A stretch of DNA of 64,000 bases from Pictodentalium vernedei. Taxonomy: Eukaryota > Mollusca > Scaphopoda > Dentaliida > Dentaliidae. The notes beneath the pieces are model-generated. The model was not told the DNA's origin. It searched no databases and was given only the letters and a program-made list of their open reading frames with translations. A program made the position numbers and the translations under genes. This document shows positions 11,286 to 22,019 of the stretch, one piece after another. Where the stretch lies: positions 255,299,597-255,363,596 of the forward strand of contig CM062290.1 of NCBI GenBank assembly GCA_031216915.1, in the 5' to 3' direction. Position 1 is the stretch's first letter, and each line of letters opens with the position of its first letter.

Positions 11286-11560
11286 CTTGCTCCCTCACGA
11301 GCCAGAAAATAAGCAGACTGTCATCAGCAAAATGAGGTCCCCAGGGGGTGAATTTAGTGATGCTACCCTGCACAGCACGGTAGTATCACTAAATTTACCA
11401 TCTGTGAACCTCCATCTGAATAAGGATCTCAAAACTAAACAGAAAGAGGTACCCAGAGGATAAATAGGCCCACTGTATGGGATAGAATCATCAAATTCAC
11501 CCTCTGTGGACCTCATTCTGCAAATGTCAGACTGCTGATTTTCAGGCCTGCTCCCTCGTA
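11286..11560. repeat. Long imperfect inverted repeat
   Basis: The arm at about 11288-11360 (AGCAGACTGTCATCAGCAAA, ATGAGGTCCCCAGGGGGTGA) is mirrored at about 11490-11556. A smaller hairpin (TTTAGTGATGCTACC / GGTAGTATCACTAAA) lies inside at 11349-11398. Confidence 0.68.
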
Positions 11561-11649
11561 ATAAAGGGACCAGAGGCGCCCACCCATTGGGAGCAGTCTG
11601 GAGTGGGTCAAGGGGGCCCCAAAAGGCGGTGAAACGGTTAAATAACTGA

Positions 11650-11701
11650 GGGAAGAAGAAGAAGAAACTGATGGAAGAAGAAGAAGAAGAAGAAGAAGAA
11701 A
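11650..11701. repeat. (GAA)n microsatellite
   Basis: Runs of GAAGAAGAAGAAGAA on both sides of ACTGATGG. Confidence 0.9.
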
Positions 11702-12972
11702 TTCGAAAGAAGAAATTCGAAAGGAAATACGAAAAGACAACTGAAAAAAGAAAGAAGACGGCCAGATATGGGACCATTTTTATATGCGTCGTCTACGGGT
11801 CTCATCGTTCGAACGCCAATACCGACATTTCAGTCCGATGTCGATGGGATTCGCAGCAGCAGATTCAATTTCGTACGCAAACGCAAACATGTGCCGATGT
11901 CAATGCGTTCCTATATTAATTTTCCCTCCGACAAACGCATCCGGTAGAAATAAAGTATCGGACCTTAGGACCCTAAACATTCGTTGCAGCAACCGGAAAC
12001 ATGTGCGCCTAGCTTCACTTACAAGTCACGCGGCACGTGCTGCGTGACCAAGGCCTATATACCCAAGGTTTGGATTTGAAGCCAAAAAGCCCTCAGATTC
12101 GCTCTCAGGGCCTTGAATTTTCAGACTTTTCCCGGTGGAGGCCCCCGGATCATTGGCGGAGCTAGGATTCTCAAATAAGGGGGCCTGGATAATATTCAGG
12201 GGTGGGGGGGGGGGGGCACGACGTGACATGCCATAGGCATGTCTCGAGAACCGAAGGTGGGGTGGATCTCGGTGAGGGTGTCCCCCTCCTTAGTGTGGGG
12301 TTCCGGGGCCCTCCCTGTGAAAACTTTGAAAAATATAGTTCCCTGAGAGTGATTCCGGGGTAACAGTTGCTTCCAACTGGCGGTAATTTTATATCTGTAC
12401 CAGGAAGACAGGGAAACTGAGGTGTGGACAGACATGGTAATGCTTGTATCGTTCTCACGAGGAACAGATTCTCAAACAGATCTCACATAGCAAAGTGATT
12501 GGTGATTGTTTGAAGTTTCATAAATATTCAAATCTTTAGCATTACAGTCACAAGTTACCCAGCCTCCAAATGTCAGATGTGGTGTCAGTGACTGTCAACA
12601 AATATCTGCATGCCAGAATTTTCACTCGATCTTCCTAATAAATGACATAACAAATGTGATGAAACTCCGTTCATTACTCAAGTTATCGTACGGAAACCAA
12701 CATAAGTTTGGATGGACGCTGGGGCAGATGGAGAGATGGACAAACGATTTACACTCAATTGATCAATTTTCAAACCATGACAATAGCCCATATTGACTTC
12801 AGAGTCGTGTTTGTACGAACTATAATGAACGTTCCCAACACCAAACAGTGTATCAGTGATTTTGCCTATCAACGCGGTTGTAACATTTGACTGATGGGGA
12901 AAAGTAGCTGAAATGGGGTTTGGATTGGGGGTGAGATTGGGGGGGGGGGGGAGGACCTCACAGGGACCCCAT

Positions 12973-13372
12973 TTATTTATTTATTATGATATAACGACAC
13001 GTTAACAGCCAATGTCATATCGTGTCGGTGACAGTTTTACTGGTGGAGGAAGCCGGAGTACCCGGAGAGAACCACCGAGCAACGACGAGCAGCTTCCAGC
13101 TCCCCAACATCGTAACTCTGCAATGCAGCACAGACAGGGTTAAGATTGGTTGAAGACATGCGCATCATCGACGTCCAGTACGCCTTAGTACACGGCGTCA
13201 TCGTGCCCCCAGGTGAACAATCGGGGTTAAGTGCCTTGCCCAAGGACACAACGCGGGAGTCAAAATCGATCGCTCAGACGGTCACCCATCCAAGGACTAA
13301 CCGGGCTCGACGTTGGTTAACTTCGGTGATTTGACGAGAACCAGTTACCGCAACGCCACCGCTCCCCCTGCT
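12973..13372 (-). mobile_element. 5S-headed SINE, full length, tail type II
   Basis: GGGACCCCAT at 12963-12972 is repeated exactly at 13373-13382. Tail on the left (TTATTTATTATGATATAACG, GACACGTTAACAGCC), 5S-like head at about 13268-13340 on the right. Confidence 0.9.
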
Positions 13373-13572
13373 GGGACCCCATAGCGCTGCCACTGCCCCA
13401 TACCCCACCAATAGGAGAGGGTCACCCCCCCCCACACACACCTATAACCATCATCACACAAGGCCTGCAGCCTTCGAATATGCCTTCGGCATATATGGGC
13501 CCCTTGCTTTAGTTTGTCCGAGGGGCCCCAGACACTCTTGGGCCACCACTGAAAGGAACACTTGGACTTAGC

Positions 13573-13644
13573 AGTGGTGTCTAGTGAAGTCTTCGCTGCC
13601 TTTTTCTGCCTAAAAAGGCAGTCAAGACGTCACTAGAAAGCACT
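13573..13644. repeat. AGTCTTGGCTGCC palindrome, copy 2
   Basis: AGTGGTGTCTAGTGAAGTCT and AGACGTCACTAGAAAGCACT arms. Followed by the same CTTCCATCAG...GTAAGACAAGAAAC region as copy 1. Confidence 0.75.
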
Positions 13645-14658
13645 ACCAAGGTACAGTAACTTCCATCAGGAAGATCGCCAATAACCTTATGTTAGGACAT
13701 ATGTTCTACATGTATATGTAAGACAAGAAACGCACCAAAATTGTTCCCCAAGGTTAAAACTCTATAGTGAATATATTAAAAATAACATTTGTTTTCTCTC
13801 AGTTGGGACGATTTGATTTTTTCACATTTGGTTTCGGTTCGATTTCAGAAAAAAAAATCGGTTTCGGTTCAGTTTTTATTTGTGTTAAGAACATGTAGTA
13901 AATACCACTTCAGCCTCCCTAACTTGAAAAAAATCCCCGATGGTTTGTACGGCAACGCTTCCCACAAAAAACCCTGTCTTTAAGGATATCCATTGGTTCA
14001 GCTTAATTTCTCTTTGGTCATTCCTGGGGAACAGGTTGCTAAGCCTATTGAGTCAGACGCGTCAATAAGGGAGAAAATGCGAACATGAAAACATGATGTA
14101 TTCGCCTCTTTGCAAGATAGACTAAGAGAGTCCATAGAGGTCAGTAGTCTAGTTCCCTCCTGGTAAGATAGTTTGATCAATTCATACACAAATACAGAAA
14201 ACCCGTTCGGCTGGTTTTCGCCAGGTCTTGCGGTTCGGTTCCAGTTTGCACAAAACTGGAACGTAATCGAAAAAGGAAAAACCGCACAGCTCTATTTTTC
14301 TTTCTGGAATATGCAATGGTTACACCCACCAAGATATAACAGGTCACTCGAATTTAAGAACTGCAAATTGATTCTCGCAGCAGGATTTCGCGAGAATTCA
14401 AACCGATTCTCGCGAGTTTGGGCCGCCTTTAAGGCTTGCCTTGATCTGTTCAAGACACATTTACAATGGTGGTCAGACATTTCTTAAAGAGACCAAAAAC
14501 CCCTAGTTTAAAGGGAAAAAAGGTTGATATAACAAAATCACAACTTTCATTATGCACAAATCTCTCACTCGCGGAAATAACCGGGACACCACAAACTGCA
14601 ATTTATTTTCTATATTTGTCGTAATCGGTTTTCTCGAAAAGACAAAGGCCGAGGAGTA

Positions 14659-15029
14659 TTTATTTATTTATTGGTGTTTAAGGTCACATATTTATGCACA
14701 ATGGCCAATCATGACCACGACAGTTTTACGGGTGGAGGAAGCCGGAGTACCCGGAGAGAACCACCGAACAACGGCGAGCAACTGTCAGCTCCCCAACATA
14801 CTAACTCCACACAAGCAGGGTTAGCATTGGTTGAAGACATGTGCACCATCGACGTGCAGTACGCCTTAGTACACAACGCCACCGCCACGTAGGCAATGGG
14901 GGTTAAGTGTCTTGCCCAGGCCACGTAGGCAATGGGGGTTAAGTTTCTTGCCCAAGGACACAACGCGGATGCCGCAGGTGGGATTCGAACCGATGACCTC
15001 TCGGCTTGCAGCCTGCAACTCTACCCACC
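14659..15029 (-). mobile_element. tRNA-headed SINE, full length, tail type I
   Basis: AGGCCGAGGAGTA at 14646-14658 is repeated exactly at 15030-15042. The complement of the right end has a near-perfect tRNA head: TGGGTAGAGTTGC, then CTGCAAG in the anticodon-loop position, then GGTTCGAATCCC. The GCA anticodon suggests a tRNA-Cys ancestor. A 36-bp internal tandem duplication lies at about 14884-14955. Confidence 0.9.
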
Positions 15030-15042
15030 AGGCCGAGGAGTA

Positions 15043-15983
15043 CTAAGGGCCCACTGGATTTGGGGAAGATAGACGACCATTATTCGGCCCATTGTGCGAA
15101 AATTGTGATTTTACAGTATCGCAAAATCATTCACTCCAGCCCTTTTAGCGTATGCGTCCATGCAATTTGATTTTGTATTGTCATTGATGATACATGAGCT
15201 GTAGGTTTTATTAAAAACATTAATATGCTTTATTTAATATAATACAAAGCTGTTGATCTAATAATGTCCAATTATTGCTAAAATAATGTCCAATTATTGC
15301 TAAAACACTGCACAGTTGTTTCGTGACAGTCATTCATTCGGACAGCAGCAAAGATAAAATTATTTTCAAGTGTATTCAGAAATTCTGTCACGCTCGTGTT
15401 CATTTGTTGATTCCTCCGATCACTTTTACGCACCTCCGTTCATCTGATCACAATGTTGTATCTTCTGAAAATTCGTCAGCATTAAAGCTTTTTAATAACA
15501 GATTTATGTAATTTTTCGATAATTCTGATGTTTTACACTTTGCATGCAGTGTTTTTTCACATTCTCTTTTAATGCAACAAAATCTTAGAAACGATATTTT
15601 TCATATAAGTGCCTTGTGCCTTTGAATAAAATATTGAAAAACCAGAATTAACGAAAAAAAAAAACCAAAACAAAACAAAAGTAGCATCTGAAATAAAACA
15701 GTTACGCGTTTTTTTCACCCGTTGACATTCTAAGGTGTCGTGGGCAGAAATGCACAAAATTTCAAATAGATCGCGACCCAGTCAGGATCCGGTCCAAATT
15801 TTCTGTCCGATTTTGTAATGACAATACTGTACATGTACTAGGTTGGTGAGAAAAGATCCAGTCAGGTTTTTTTTTGCCTATAGAGCGACAGACGCAAAGA
15901 CGCTCACACACACACAAACGCTAGTGAAAGTCCTACCTACGTTTCAACGATCGCCGACGTGGGTAAGCCGGCATGGGTAATTA
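15043..15983. other. Mostly nothing recognised
   Basis: Contains a short duplication ATAATGTCCAATTATTGCTA at 15262 and again at 15283, and A/C-rich low complexity at 15653-15680. Confidence 0.5.
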
Positions 15984-17300
15984 AATGAAAGTGTCAATGA
16001 CACTGTAGCTCAACTTGTTAAGACATGTACATGTATAGTATGAGACACAGCAATGACAAACATCTAGGTAATGACCTGATAACAAAGGAACATATAAAGT
16101 ATTGTAACGGTCTGTACATAAATACTGACCGTAGCCTGTAACAAATGTATAGGTTAAGTATTGTAAAGGTGGGTGACAGTCAGATGCTAAACTAGAAAAG
16201 AAATCTTTGAGTCCCAGAGTGGGTCAGACTGAACCCCAAAATATTTGTTCTCATAGCACAGTGATAACAAAGGCACCCCAAAACACACTCGTTCCTGTCC
16301 CAAGGTGAAAATAAAGGTACCCAAGAAGTTTCGTGAAGATCAGTTCATAAATACGAGCTGTATAGAAGTTATGGCAAAAAAAAAAACCAGATTGGACCTA
16401 ATTTCGGTACAAAATGGCCACTGGCAGCCATCTTGAATTTTGGACCGCACCCAGAAACACTCGTTCTCGTCCCAAGGTGATAACAAAGGCACCCAAGAAG
16501 TTTTGTGAAGATCGGTTCATAAATACAGCCTCTAGCCCGAGCCGTATTGACATGTGCACTTACAGTGTATAAGTAGAACTGAATAAATCAAAGTTCATCT
16601 AATTTGCATAATTTCTGCACAAGAAAAAAACCCCATACTTTATGTGATGTATTCCATGTTACTAAACATTCATACAAAAATTTATTCAAATCAGAACTTT
16701 CATACAGAAGTTCTGTACAAAACACTGATTGCACTAATTTTGGTACAAAATGGCTGCTGGTGGCCATCTTGAATTTTGGACCACACCCAAAAACACTCGT
16801 TCTCATCCCACGGTGATACCAGAGGTACCCAAGAAGTTTCGTAAAGATCGATTCATAAATACGGCCTCTAGCCCGAGCCGTATTGGCATTTGCACTTACA
16901 GTTCTGAAAGTAACACCAAAAACATCAAAGTTAGTCTAATTTACATAATTTACGCACGAGAAAAAAACCCGTATATGTGATGTATCCCATGGTACTAAAC
17001 ATTCATACAAAAAATTATTCAAATCAGCGCTTCCATATGGAAGTTCTGCGCAAAAATCTGATTGCACCTAATTTTGTACAAAATGGCTGCCAGCGGCCAA
17101 CTTGAATTTCGGATCGGACCCCAAAACACTCGTTCTCGTCCCACGGTCATAACAAAGGTACCCAAGAAGTTTTGTAAAGATCGGTTCATAAATACGGCCT
17201 CTAGCCCGGGCCGTATTGAATGGTTGACGGACAGACGGACAGACGGACAGACTGGCCATGGCATAAGCTCAAATTTGGCTTCGCCAAAGTTGAGCTAAAA
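15984..17300 (+). mobile_element. Helitron-like tandem-array element B
   Basis: Starts AATGAAAGTGTCAATGACAC then TGTAGCTCAACTTG. Three degenerate units of roughly 335 bp share TGGCCATCTTGAATTT-type and CATAAATACGGCCTCTAGCC motifs. Ends with a GACGGACAGACG microsatellite (about 17225-17252) and hairpin AAATTTGGCTTCGCCAAAGTT-type sequence before GAGCTAAAAA. Confidence 0.8.
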
Positions 17301-17423
17301 AACCCCCATAAATATACACAGACAGAAACTAGACAACCCCAGATCGTAAATGAAAAACGCACAAGATTGAACAGTTCGCGACGACAATTCTGCGCTGCGT
17401 ATTCATAAAGCGACGGCTGTGGT

Positions 17424-17431
17424 GAGTCTTC
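17424..17431. repeat. 8-bp target-site duplication, left
   Basis: GAGTCTTC directly abuts the left terminus of the hAT-like element and is repeated exactly at 22020-22027. Confidence 0.8.
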
Positions 17432-17747
17432 TGGGGCTGCAACGATTAATCGTGAAACGAATGTATCGCGATTCATTCTCTAACGATATATATCACGATT
17501 TTCTTGCATTGTATCACGATACACGTGGACCCAAAATTTCATGAATATTTTGTTAATGACACATTAAAAATGGCCTCATCGTTGACTATTCGCATCCATT
17601 ATATGTAGTTTTCCTTTGAAATCGAGATTGCAGAAGTCTGAATTGAAATTGCTCTCGGGTATTTGTCAGCATTGAATAGCACAAACCATTGACCTCGCTC
17701 TTGAACCTTTTAGTCCAGGCACATTAGACATAAAAATGAGAAAGTAA

Positions 17748-17823
17748 GGAAAAAAATCGGAGAAAGCTGATTTTTTTATATGTTTCCGGGACACACATTG
17801 CGGATAAAGTGTGAAAAGTCCCC
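17748..17823 (+). repeat. Inner terminal inverted repeat, left
   Basis: The first 29 bp (17748-17776; core ATCGGAGAAAGCTGATTT) are perfectly repeated in inverted orientation at 21578-21606. A second shared block, AAAAGTCCCC at 17814-17823, recurs at 21531-21540 with the same 66-bp offset on both sides. The 37 bp between the blocks are not similar. The pair brackets the 826-aa ORF, as expected of transposon ends with conserved binding sites. The outermost ends and any target duplication are unresolved. Confidence 0.8.
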
Positions 17824-18430
17824 GCGAATCCGAGTTTTTAGTTATAGTGTTTTTTTGATGAAAAAAAAAATTAAAAAAAAAATTCAACCCAGCTCCATAT
17901 TTCTCATTCTTATTCGCCTTAGTAGGGTGAGAATCATAAATATCGTGCTGAATTATATTGAGAATACATATCCCCAACAGAAAATGCCAACTTTGTACCA
18001 ATCCTCACACTCAATGGTGAAATATTCACGAAAATGTACAAAATTACGAAAAAAAATTTATTGTTTTCATACACACAACGGTACACAACGTCCATTAAAT
18101 CAAATCTACGACTACTTTGGGAGTTAAATTATATATCAAAAATTGCAAAAAAGCAGTGGCTTTATAATGATATATAACAATAGTCATTTATTCCATAATG
18201 AACTGGTGAAACGTGTGAAATATTAACCATACCCCCTAAACTCAAATTCAAACGGCATCGACTTTTCTCATTCAAATACCGTATTATAGCATCATTGTTT
18301 CAATTTCCATGTTCGATTAAATCACATAATGTGGTGTTCGCCTACACTCAAGATGCATTGGCATGTAATGTGTGCACGCCCTTGATGTGTACTCATAAAC
18401 AAAGTTTTCGTTAGACTCGGCGGCTTTCAT

Positions 18431-20911
18431 ATGATTATGTCATATTTAGGGGCAATTGGTTCGATCATGGCTGGTAGCGGCTTGGATGAACTTTGGGGGA
18501 CTGTTTATGCTGGTGGGTCAATCCATCATTTGATCAGTGGTCATGCATATTCAAGAGCAGTTCGTGCCCATTTGCTAACACAAATTGCCATTACAAAACT
18601 TGTGTTTGAAGAAAGCCGAACACTAGATAACATAGACTGCACAGAAGTCAATGAAATATTCTGTGGACTTGCCAGAGGTGACTGTACAACAGCTGACGCT
18701 GTCAATCAAGAAAGTGTCAACCATCTACTTTCAAAATTACACGAACTGCTCCAGAATGCGTCCGTAGGACGCACAGGAAAGCTTTGGGTACAATACTACG
18801 AGCAAATAGGTCTTCTCCAGTTGTTCTTGAGAGCAGAGCGCACAGGCGACTGGGAACTCCACACATATTGTGTTCGCAATATGATTCCAGTATTTCACGC
18901 AGGTGGTCATTTTGCATACGCAAAAAGTTCTCATCTCTATTTGCAGCAGATGAATGAGCTAACAGAAATAATGCAACAGGATGATTTGAAGTTGTTCACT
19001 GAGAAAGGTTACTTTACCATAAGGCGCTCAGATAAATTCTGGGACGGGATATATTCTGATCAGACCATAGAGCAGTGTTTAATGAGAATGTTCAAGCTCC
19101 CTGGTGGTCTCACACATGGCAGGGGAATAACCGATAGCACTGTTGCGAAATGGGTACATGGACTACCTCTTTGCCTTCCGATATGTAATGCTCTCGAAAA
19201 TTTTGTTCATGTTCACACTGGTCATGGCGAACAACATCGGGATCTCCGTCAAAGTTCACAATTGGCTGATGCCAATGATATCACCAAATTATTGAACTGG
19301 CTCAGAGTGCATTCCCCCTTTCAGAATAGAGATCCACTACAATTAGTCTCTATAGCGACCGGGCTTGTGGCCGACGAAACTGTGAACTGTAACCAAGTTC
19401 GCAAAATTGGTGAATGTTGCGTATCGAATGTTGTAAGCAAAACGTTCAACAGCATCAAACTACGACGTGATGACACTGTGAAGTCTTTCGCATCGATGGC
19501 AAATAGCATCAAAGTCCGTGGAAGTAAGGTAGTGATTGACCCCACAATTCTGTTTAACCGCATCACATGTGTTATTCAGTCACAAGCAGAGATGGAAGAG
19601 TATCTCAAATATGAACTCGCCCCGAAACAACCAGCATTGTTTGATTCTGCTGGAATGAGGAAGACACAGAAAAGCACGCTCGGTAAGATCCTCAAAACAT
19701 ACGGTTCCGAGCAAACTAAAATCCCAGAAGAACATTCTCTGTTTGTTGTAGATGGTGGATTTTTATTGAGGGCAGTTGTATGGCCTAAACAGTCGTCATA
19801 CAAGGACATATGTACATCATATTCCAATTATCTAGTGAGACATTTTGGGGCGAACGTCGTGGTTGTTTTTGATGGTTATGCTTGTACAATGTCGACAAAG
19901 GGCATGGAACAAGCCCGTAGATCTAAAGACAGGTATTCCATTGATATCAATATCTCACCCGAGTTACCAGCCACCACACCCCAATCCGATTTTCTTGCAA
20001 ATGCCAAGAACAAAACCCAACTGATCGATCTTCTAATGCAGGAGCTATCTGCTATCAATATTCAGTCCAAGCAGGCCGAGGCTGGTGCTGATGTACTGAT
20101 AGCCGAAACTGCACTTGACATCGCTCAAGATGACAACAATGTTGTCGTTGTGGGAACAGACACAGACTTGTTAGTCATTCTTACCTCTCGAGTTCAACCG
20201 GGATGTAATATTCACATGATGTATTCCATTACCCCAAACTTACTAGTTTCAGTTAGTGAAATAGCAACCAAAATGGGTGACCATAGAAGCAACCTCCTTG
20301 TAGCACATTCTATAAGTGGTTGTGACACTACCTCTGCACTCTTTCGAGTTGGTAAGAAGGAAGTATTCAGTACAATTGTCTCCGATGTTACTAGCGACTC
20401 ACAACAGTATGTCAACACAATTTTGGCGGATGACAGTACACCAAGTGCAGTGGCCGCTGCCGGGGAACAACTTCTCCTGATCTTATACGGGAGTAAAACT
20501 GTTTCCTCTCTCGACCAATATAGATATGTCACTTACAAGCGTTATGGAGCAAAATCTAAACTGAATAAACCCATCGACCTAGCCCCACTCCCACCAAGCA
20601 GCGATGCTGCACAACAACATGTCTACAGATGTTATCTCCAGGTCCAACAATGGCTGGGCACTTCGCTTCCTCCGACGGATTGGGGGTGGTCGCTAGACAA
20701 TGGACTTCTTGTACCGACTGCAGCCACAAAGCCATGTGCCCCCGATAACCTACTGAATCTGATCAGTTGTGGTTGCAAGAGTGCTTGTACAAAAAGGTGT
20801 GGGTGTAAGAAGGCAGGACTCTCTTGCTCAGGTTTGTGTAATTGCAGTTCGGATTCATGTAACAACCACAGAAACACTGTCCTGTCGGAAATTTCTGAGT
20901 TCGATGAATAA
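18431..20911 (+). CDS. FEN1/XPG-like nuclease with C-terminal CXC domain, enclosed by transposon ends
   Basis: Intact 826-codon ORF, the only long coding region in the window. Residues 439-643 carry a FEN1/XPG-like series: VVDGG (D441), VVFDGY (D481), QAEAGADVLI (E550, D554), VGTDTDLL (D577, D579) and SGCDTTSALFRVGKKE (D632), the last resembling the helix-two-turn-helix motif of flap endonucleases. In that family these acidic residues bind two metal ions that cut structured DNA. Residues 780-810 contain nine cysteines (780, 782, 786, 790, 792, 799, 803, 805, 810) in the tesmin/TSO1 CXC pattern, a zinc-binding DNA-binding fold. Residues 130-175 (RAERTGDWELH, then FHAGGHFAYAKS) form a conserved-looking block of unknown function. 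The in-frame stop at 18413-18415 forces this start, unless the TTAG at 18412-18415 is a splice acceptor and exons lie upstream. That is possible because homologues, as I recall them, are longer at the N terminus. No AATAAA follows closely. No hAT transposase motif is visible. Biological role unknown; a transposase or host-derived nuclease are both possible. Confidence 0.82.
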   Translation: MIMSYLGAIGSIMAGSGLDELWGTVYAGGSIHHLISGHAYSRAVRAHLLTQIAITKLVFEESRTLDNIDCTEVNEIFCGLARGDCTTADAVNQESVNHLLSKLHELLQNASVGRTGKLWVQYYEQIGLLQLFLRAERTGDWELHTYCVRNMIPVFHAGGHFAYAKSSHLYLQQMNELTEIMQQDDLKLFTEKGYFTIRRSDKFWDGIYSDQTIEQCLMRMFKLPGGLTHGRGITDSTVAKWVHGLPLCLPICNALENFVHVHTGHGEQHRDLRQSSQLADANDITKLLNWLRVHSPFQNRDPLQLVSIATGLVADETVNCNQVRKIGECCVSNVVSKTFNSIKLRRDDTVKSFASMANSIKVRGSKVVIDPTILFNRITCVIQSQAEMEEYLKYELAPKQPALFDSAGMRKTQKSTLGKILKTYGSEQTKIPEEHSLFVVDGGFLLRAVVWPKQSSYKDICTSYSNYLVRHFGANVVVVFDGYACTMSTKGMEQARRSKDRYSIDINISPELPATTPQSDFLANAKNKTQLIDLLMQELSAINIQSKQAEAGADVLIAETALDIAQDDNNVVVVGTDTDLLVILTSRVQPGCNIHMMYSITPNLLVSVSEIATKMGDHRSNLLVAHSISGCDTTSALFRVGKKEVFSTIVSDVTSDSQQYVNTILADDSTPSAVAAAGEQLLLILYGSKTVSSLDQYRYVTYKRYGAKSKLNKPIDLAPLPPSSDAAQQHVYRCYLQVQQWLGTSLPPTDWGWSLDNGLLVPTAATKPCAPDNLLNLISCGCKSACTKRCGCKKAGLSCSGLCNCSSDSCNNHRNTVLSEISEFDE

Positions 20912-20978
20912 TATGTATATATGTCATGTCATTTCTGTATATAGCGTTGATAATAGTCAATGTAACTTAATCCATGTT

Positions 20979-21043
20979 GATTGATTTGTACATTCTGGAA
21001 ATATTATTTATTGATTTTTGTACATTCTGTAAATATTATTTAT
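20979..21043. repeat. Two-copy 30-bp tandem repeat after the CDS
   Basis: TTGATTTGTACATTCTGG...ATTATTTA is repeated in tandem with small differences just 3' of the stop codon. It could lie in the 3' UTR. No canonical AATAAA is seen. Confidence 0.6.
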
Positions 21044-21530
21044 TGATCTAATGCTGCCAGACACAGACGTGTCTGTTCGGTCCCAAGCCCGAAAATAGTT
21101 GAGTTCTCATGCTGACGAATTTTATGCCAAAAGGGGAACTCGGCCAGAAGCAAAGGGGGTCTTCCATAATGTCTATTTTGTAAGCAATGATAAAAGTCTT
21201 CAAATGGTGGTGGATTTTTTATCGTCTGTCCAACTAACATCCCGTTCTGTACTACGACCCTTTGGGCAAATCCGTTAGGAAAATCGTCATTTTTTGCGTA
21301 AATCCGATACTTTTTTGTGAATTTTCAATAATTTTTCGCAGAAATTGTCACAGAATGCACATTTTCCTCTAGGTAAATGTATATTAGACATTATGTAGCT
21401 CGAAATACGCGAAAACAAAAAATACAGTTGGATCAATTCGAGGTTACAAAGTTCGTGCGATTTTTTTTTATTTTTTTCAAACGCGTTTTCGAAAAAAGGC
21501 TGTAGAAAAAAAAGCTCAACTGGGATTTTA

Positions 21531-21606
21531 GGGGACTTTTGTCTAATCGTTCAGTGACATGTACTCGACATTCCCTGAAAAAATCAGCTTTCTCCGATTT
21601 TTTTCC
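21531..21606 (-). repeat. Inner terminal inverted repeat, right
   Basis: Inverted partner of 17748-17823: 29 identical bp at 21578-21606 and GGGGACTTTT at 21531-21540. Outside it, weaker similarity continues (TAGCCCAAGAACATTAG on the complement against TAGTCCAGGCACATTAG at 17711-17727), so the true ends may lie up to about 35 bp further out. Confidence 0.8.
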
Positions 21607-21636
21607 CTAGTGAAACCTAATGTTCTTGGGCTACTG

Positions 21637-21675
21637 GCTGTTAATGTGTCGTTAAACCCTAATAATAATAATAAT
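21637..21675 (+). mobile_element. SINE tail fragment, type II
   Basis: TGTTAATGTGTCGTTAAACC then (AAT)n matches the type II tail. It lies just outside the inner right inverted repeat of the FEN1-like/CXC element. Confidence 0.55.
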
Positions 21676-21862
21676 CACAAATTCCAAGAAAACAGAAGAG
21701 TATGTCACGATGTTTTGTTGTTAAGAAGTTTGAGAAATCTAATTTCATTGAAATGAAGTTGCTTGACCCAAACTGTATGATGATTTGTTTTTTGGCTATT
21801 GTGTGGGTGGATATTAGACTTTTCCCTCTACTCACCAGCCCAGTAGAAATGTGAGGACTCAG

Positions 21863-21925
21863 GAAGCAAATCTGCAGTTATGGACCACCGGGTGCCCCGG
21901 TGGTCCATAACTGCAGATTTGCTTC
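21863..21925. repeat. Perfect 30-bp-arm palindrome, 3-nt spacer
   Basis: The arm beginning GAAGCAAATCTGCAG at 21863-21892 is exactly repeated inverted at 21896-21925 with spacer TGC. Weaker pairing extends about 10 bp outward. It lies in the right part of the hAT-like element and can form a cruciform or hairpin. Confidence 0.85.
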
Positions 21926-22019
21926 TTGTGTCCTAACTTTTTGATGATTGACGAGTGTATCGTGATACGTATCGAATCGTGGGGATCGTATCGCGAGAAA
22001 ACGTATTGTTGCAGCCCTG

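Larger units (their letters stand above)
17432..22019. mobile_element. hAT-like DNA transposon enclosing the FEN1-like/CXC gene
   Basis: The left end reads TGGGGCTGCAAC and the right end is the complement of CAGGGCTGCAAC. Both ends carry subterminal TATCACGATACAC-type motifs in opposite orientation (17512-17524 and 21955-21967). An exact 8-bp direct repeat GAGTCTTC flanks the element at 17424-17431 and 22020-22027. An 8-bp duplication and a CAGGG start are signatures of the hAT superfamily. The 4588-bp interior holds the 826-aa ORF and no hAT transposase. The element may be a non-autonomous hAT into which a second element inserted, or one composite unit. Confidence 0.78.

Noticed and set aside
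11295-11777. 160-aa ORF with a serine- and phenylalanine-rich run
   Set aside because: The run is the (GAA)n microsatellite read on the minus strand, and the rest crosses a long inverted repeat.
13268-13340. 5S rRNA gene
   Set aside because: Only about 75 bp resemble 5S, fused to a SINE body and flanked by a target duplication.
14975-15029. tRNA-Cys-like gene on the minus strand
   Set aside because: The boxes are good, but it is the head of a SINE with an exact 13-bp target duplication, and the acceptor stem is incomplete.
18431-20911. hAT transposase identity for the 826-aa protein
   Set aside because: The ends are hAT-like, but the protein lacks recognisable hAT dimerisation or BED zinc-finger motifs. 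Its acidic motifs fit FEN1/XPG.
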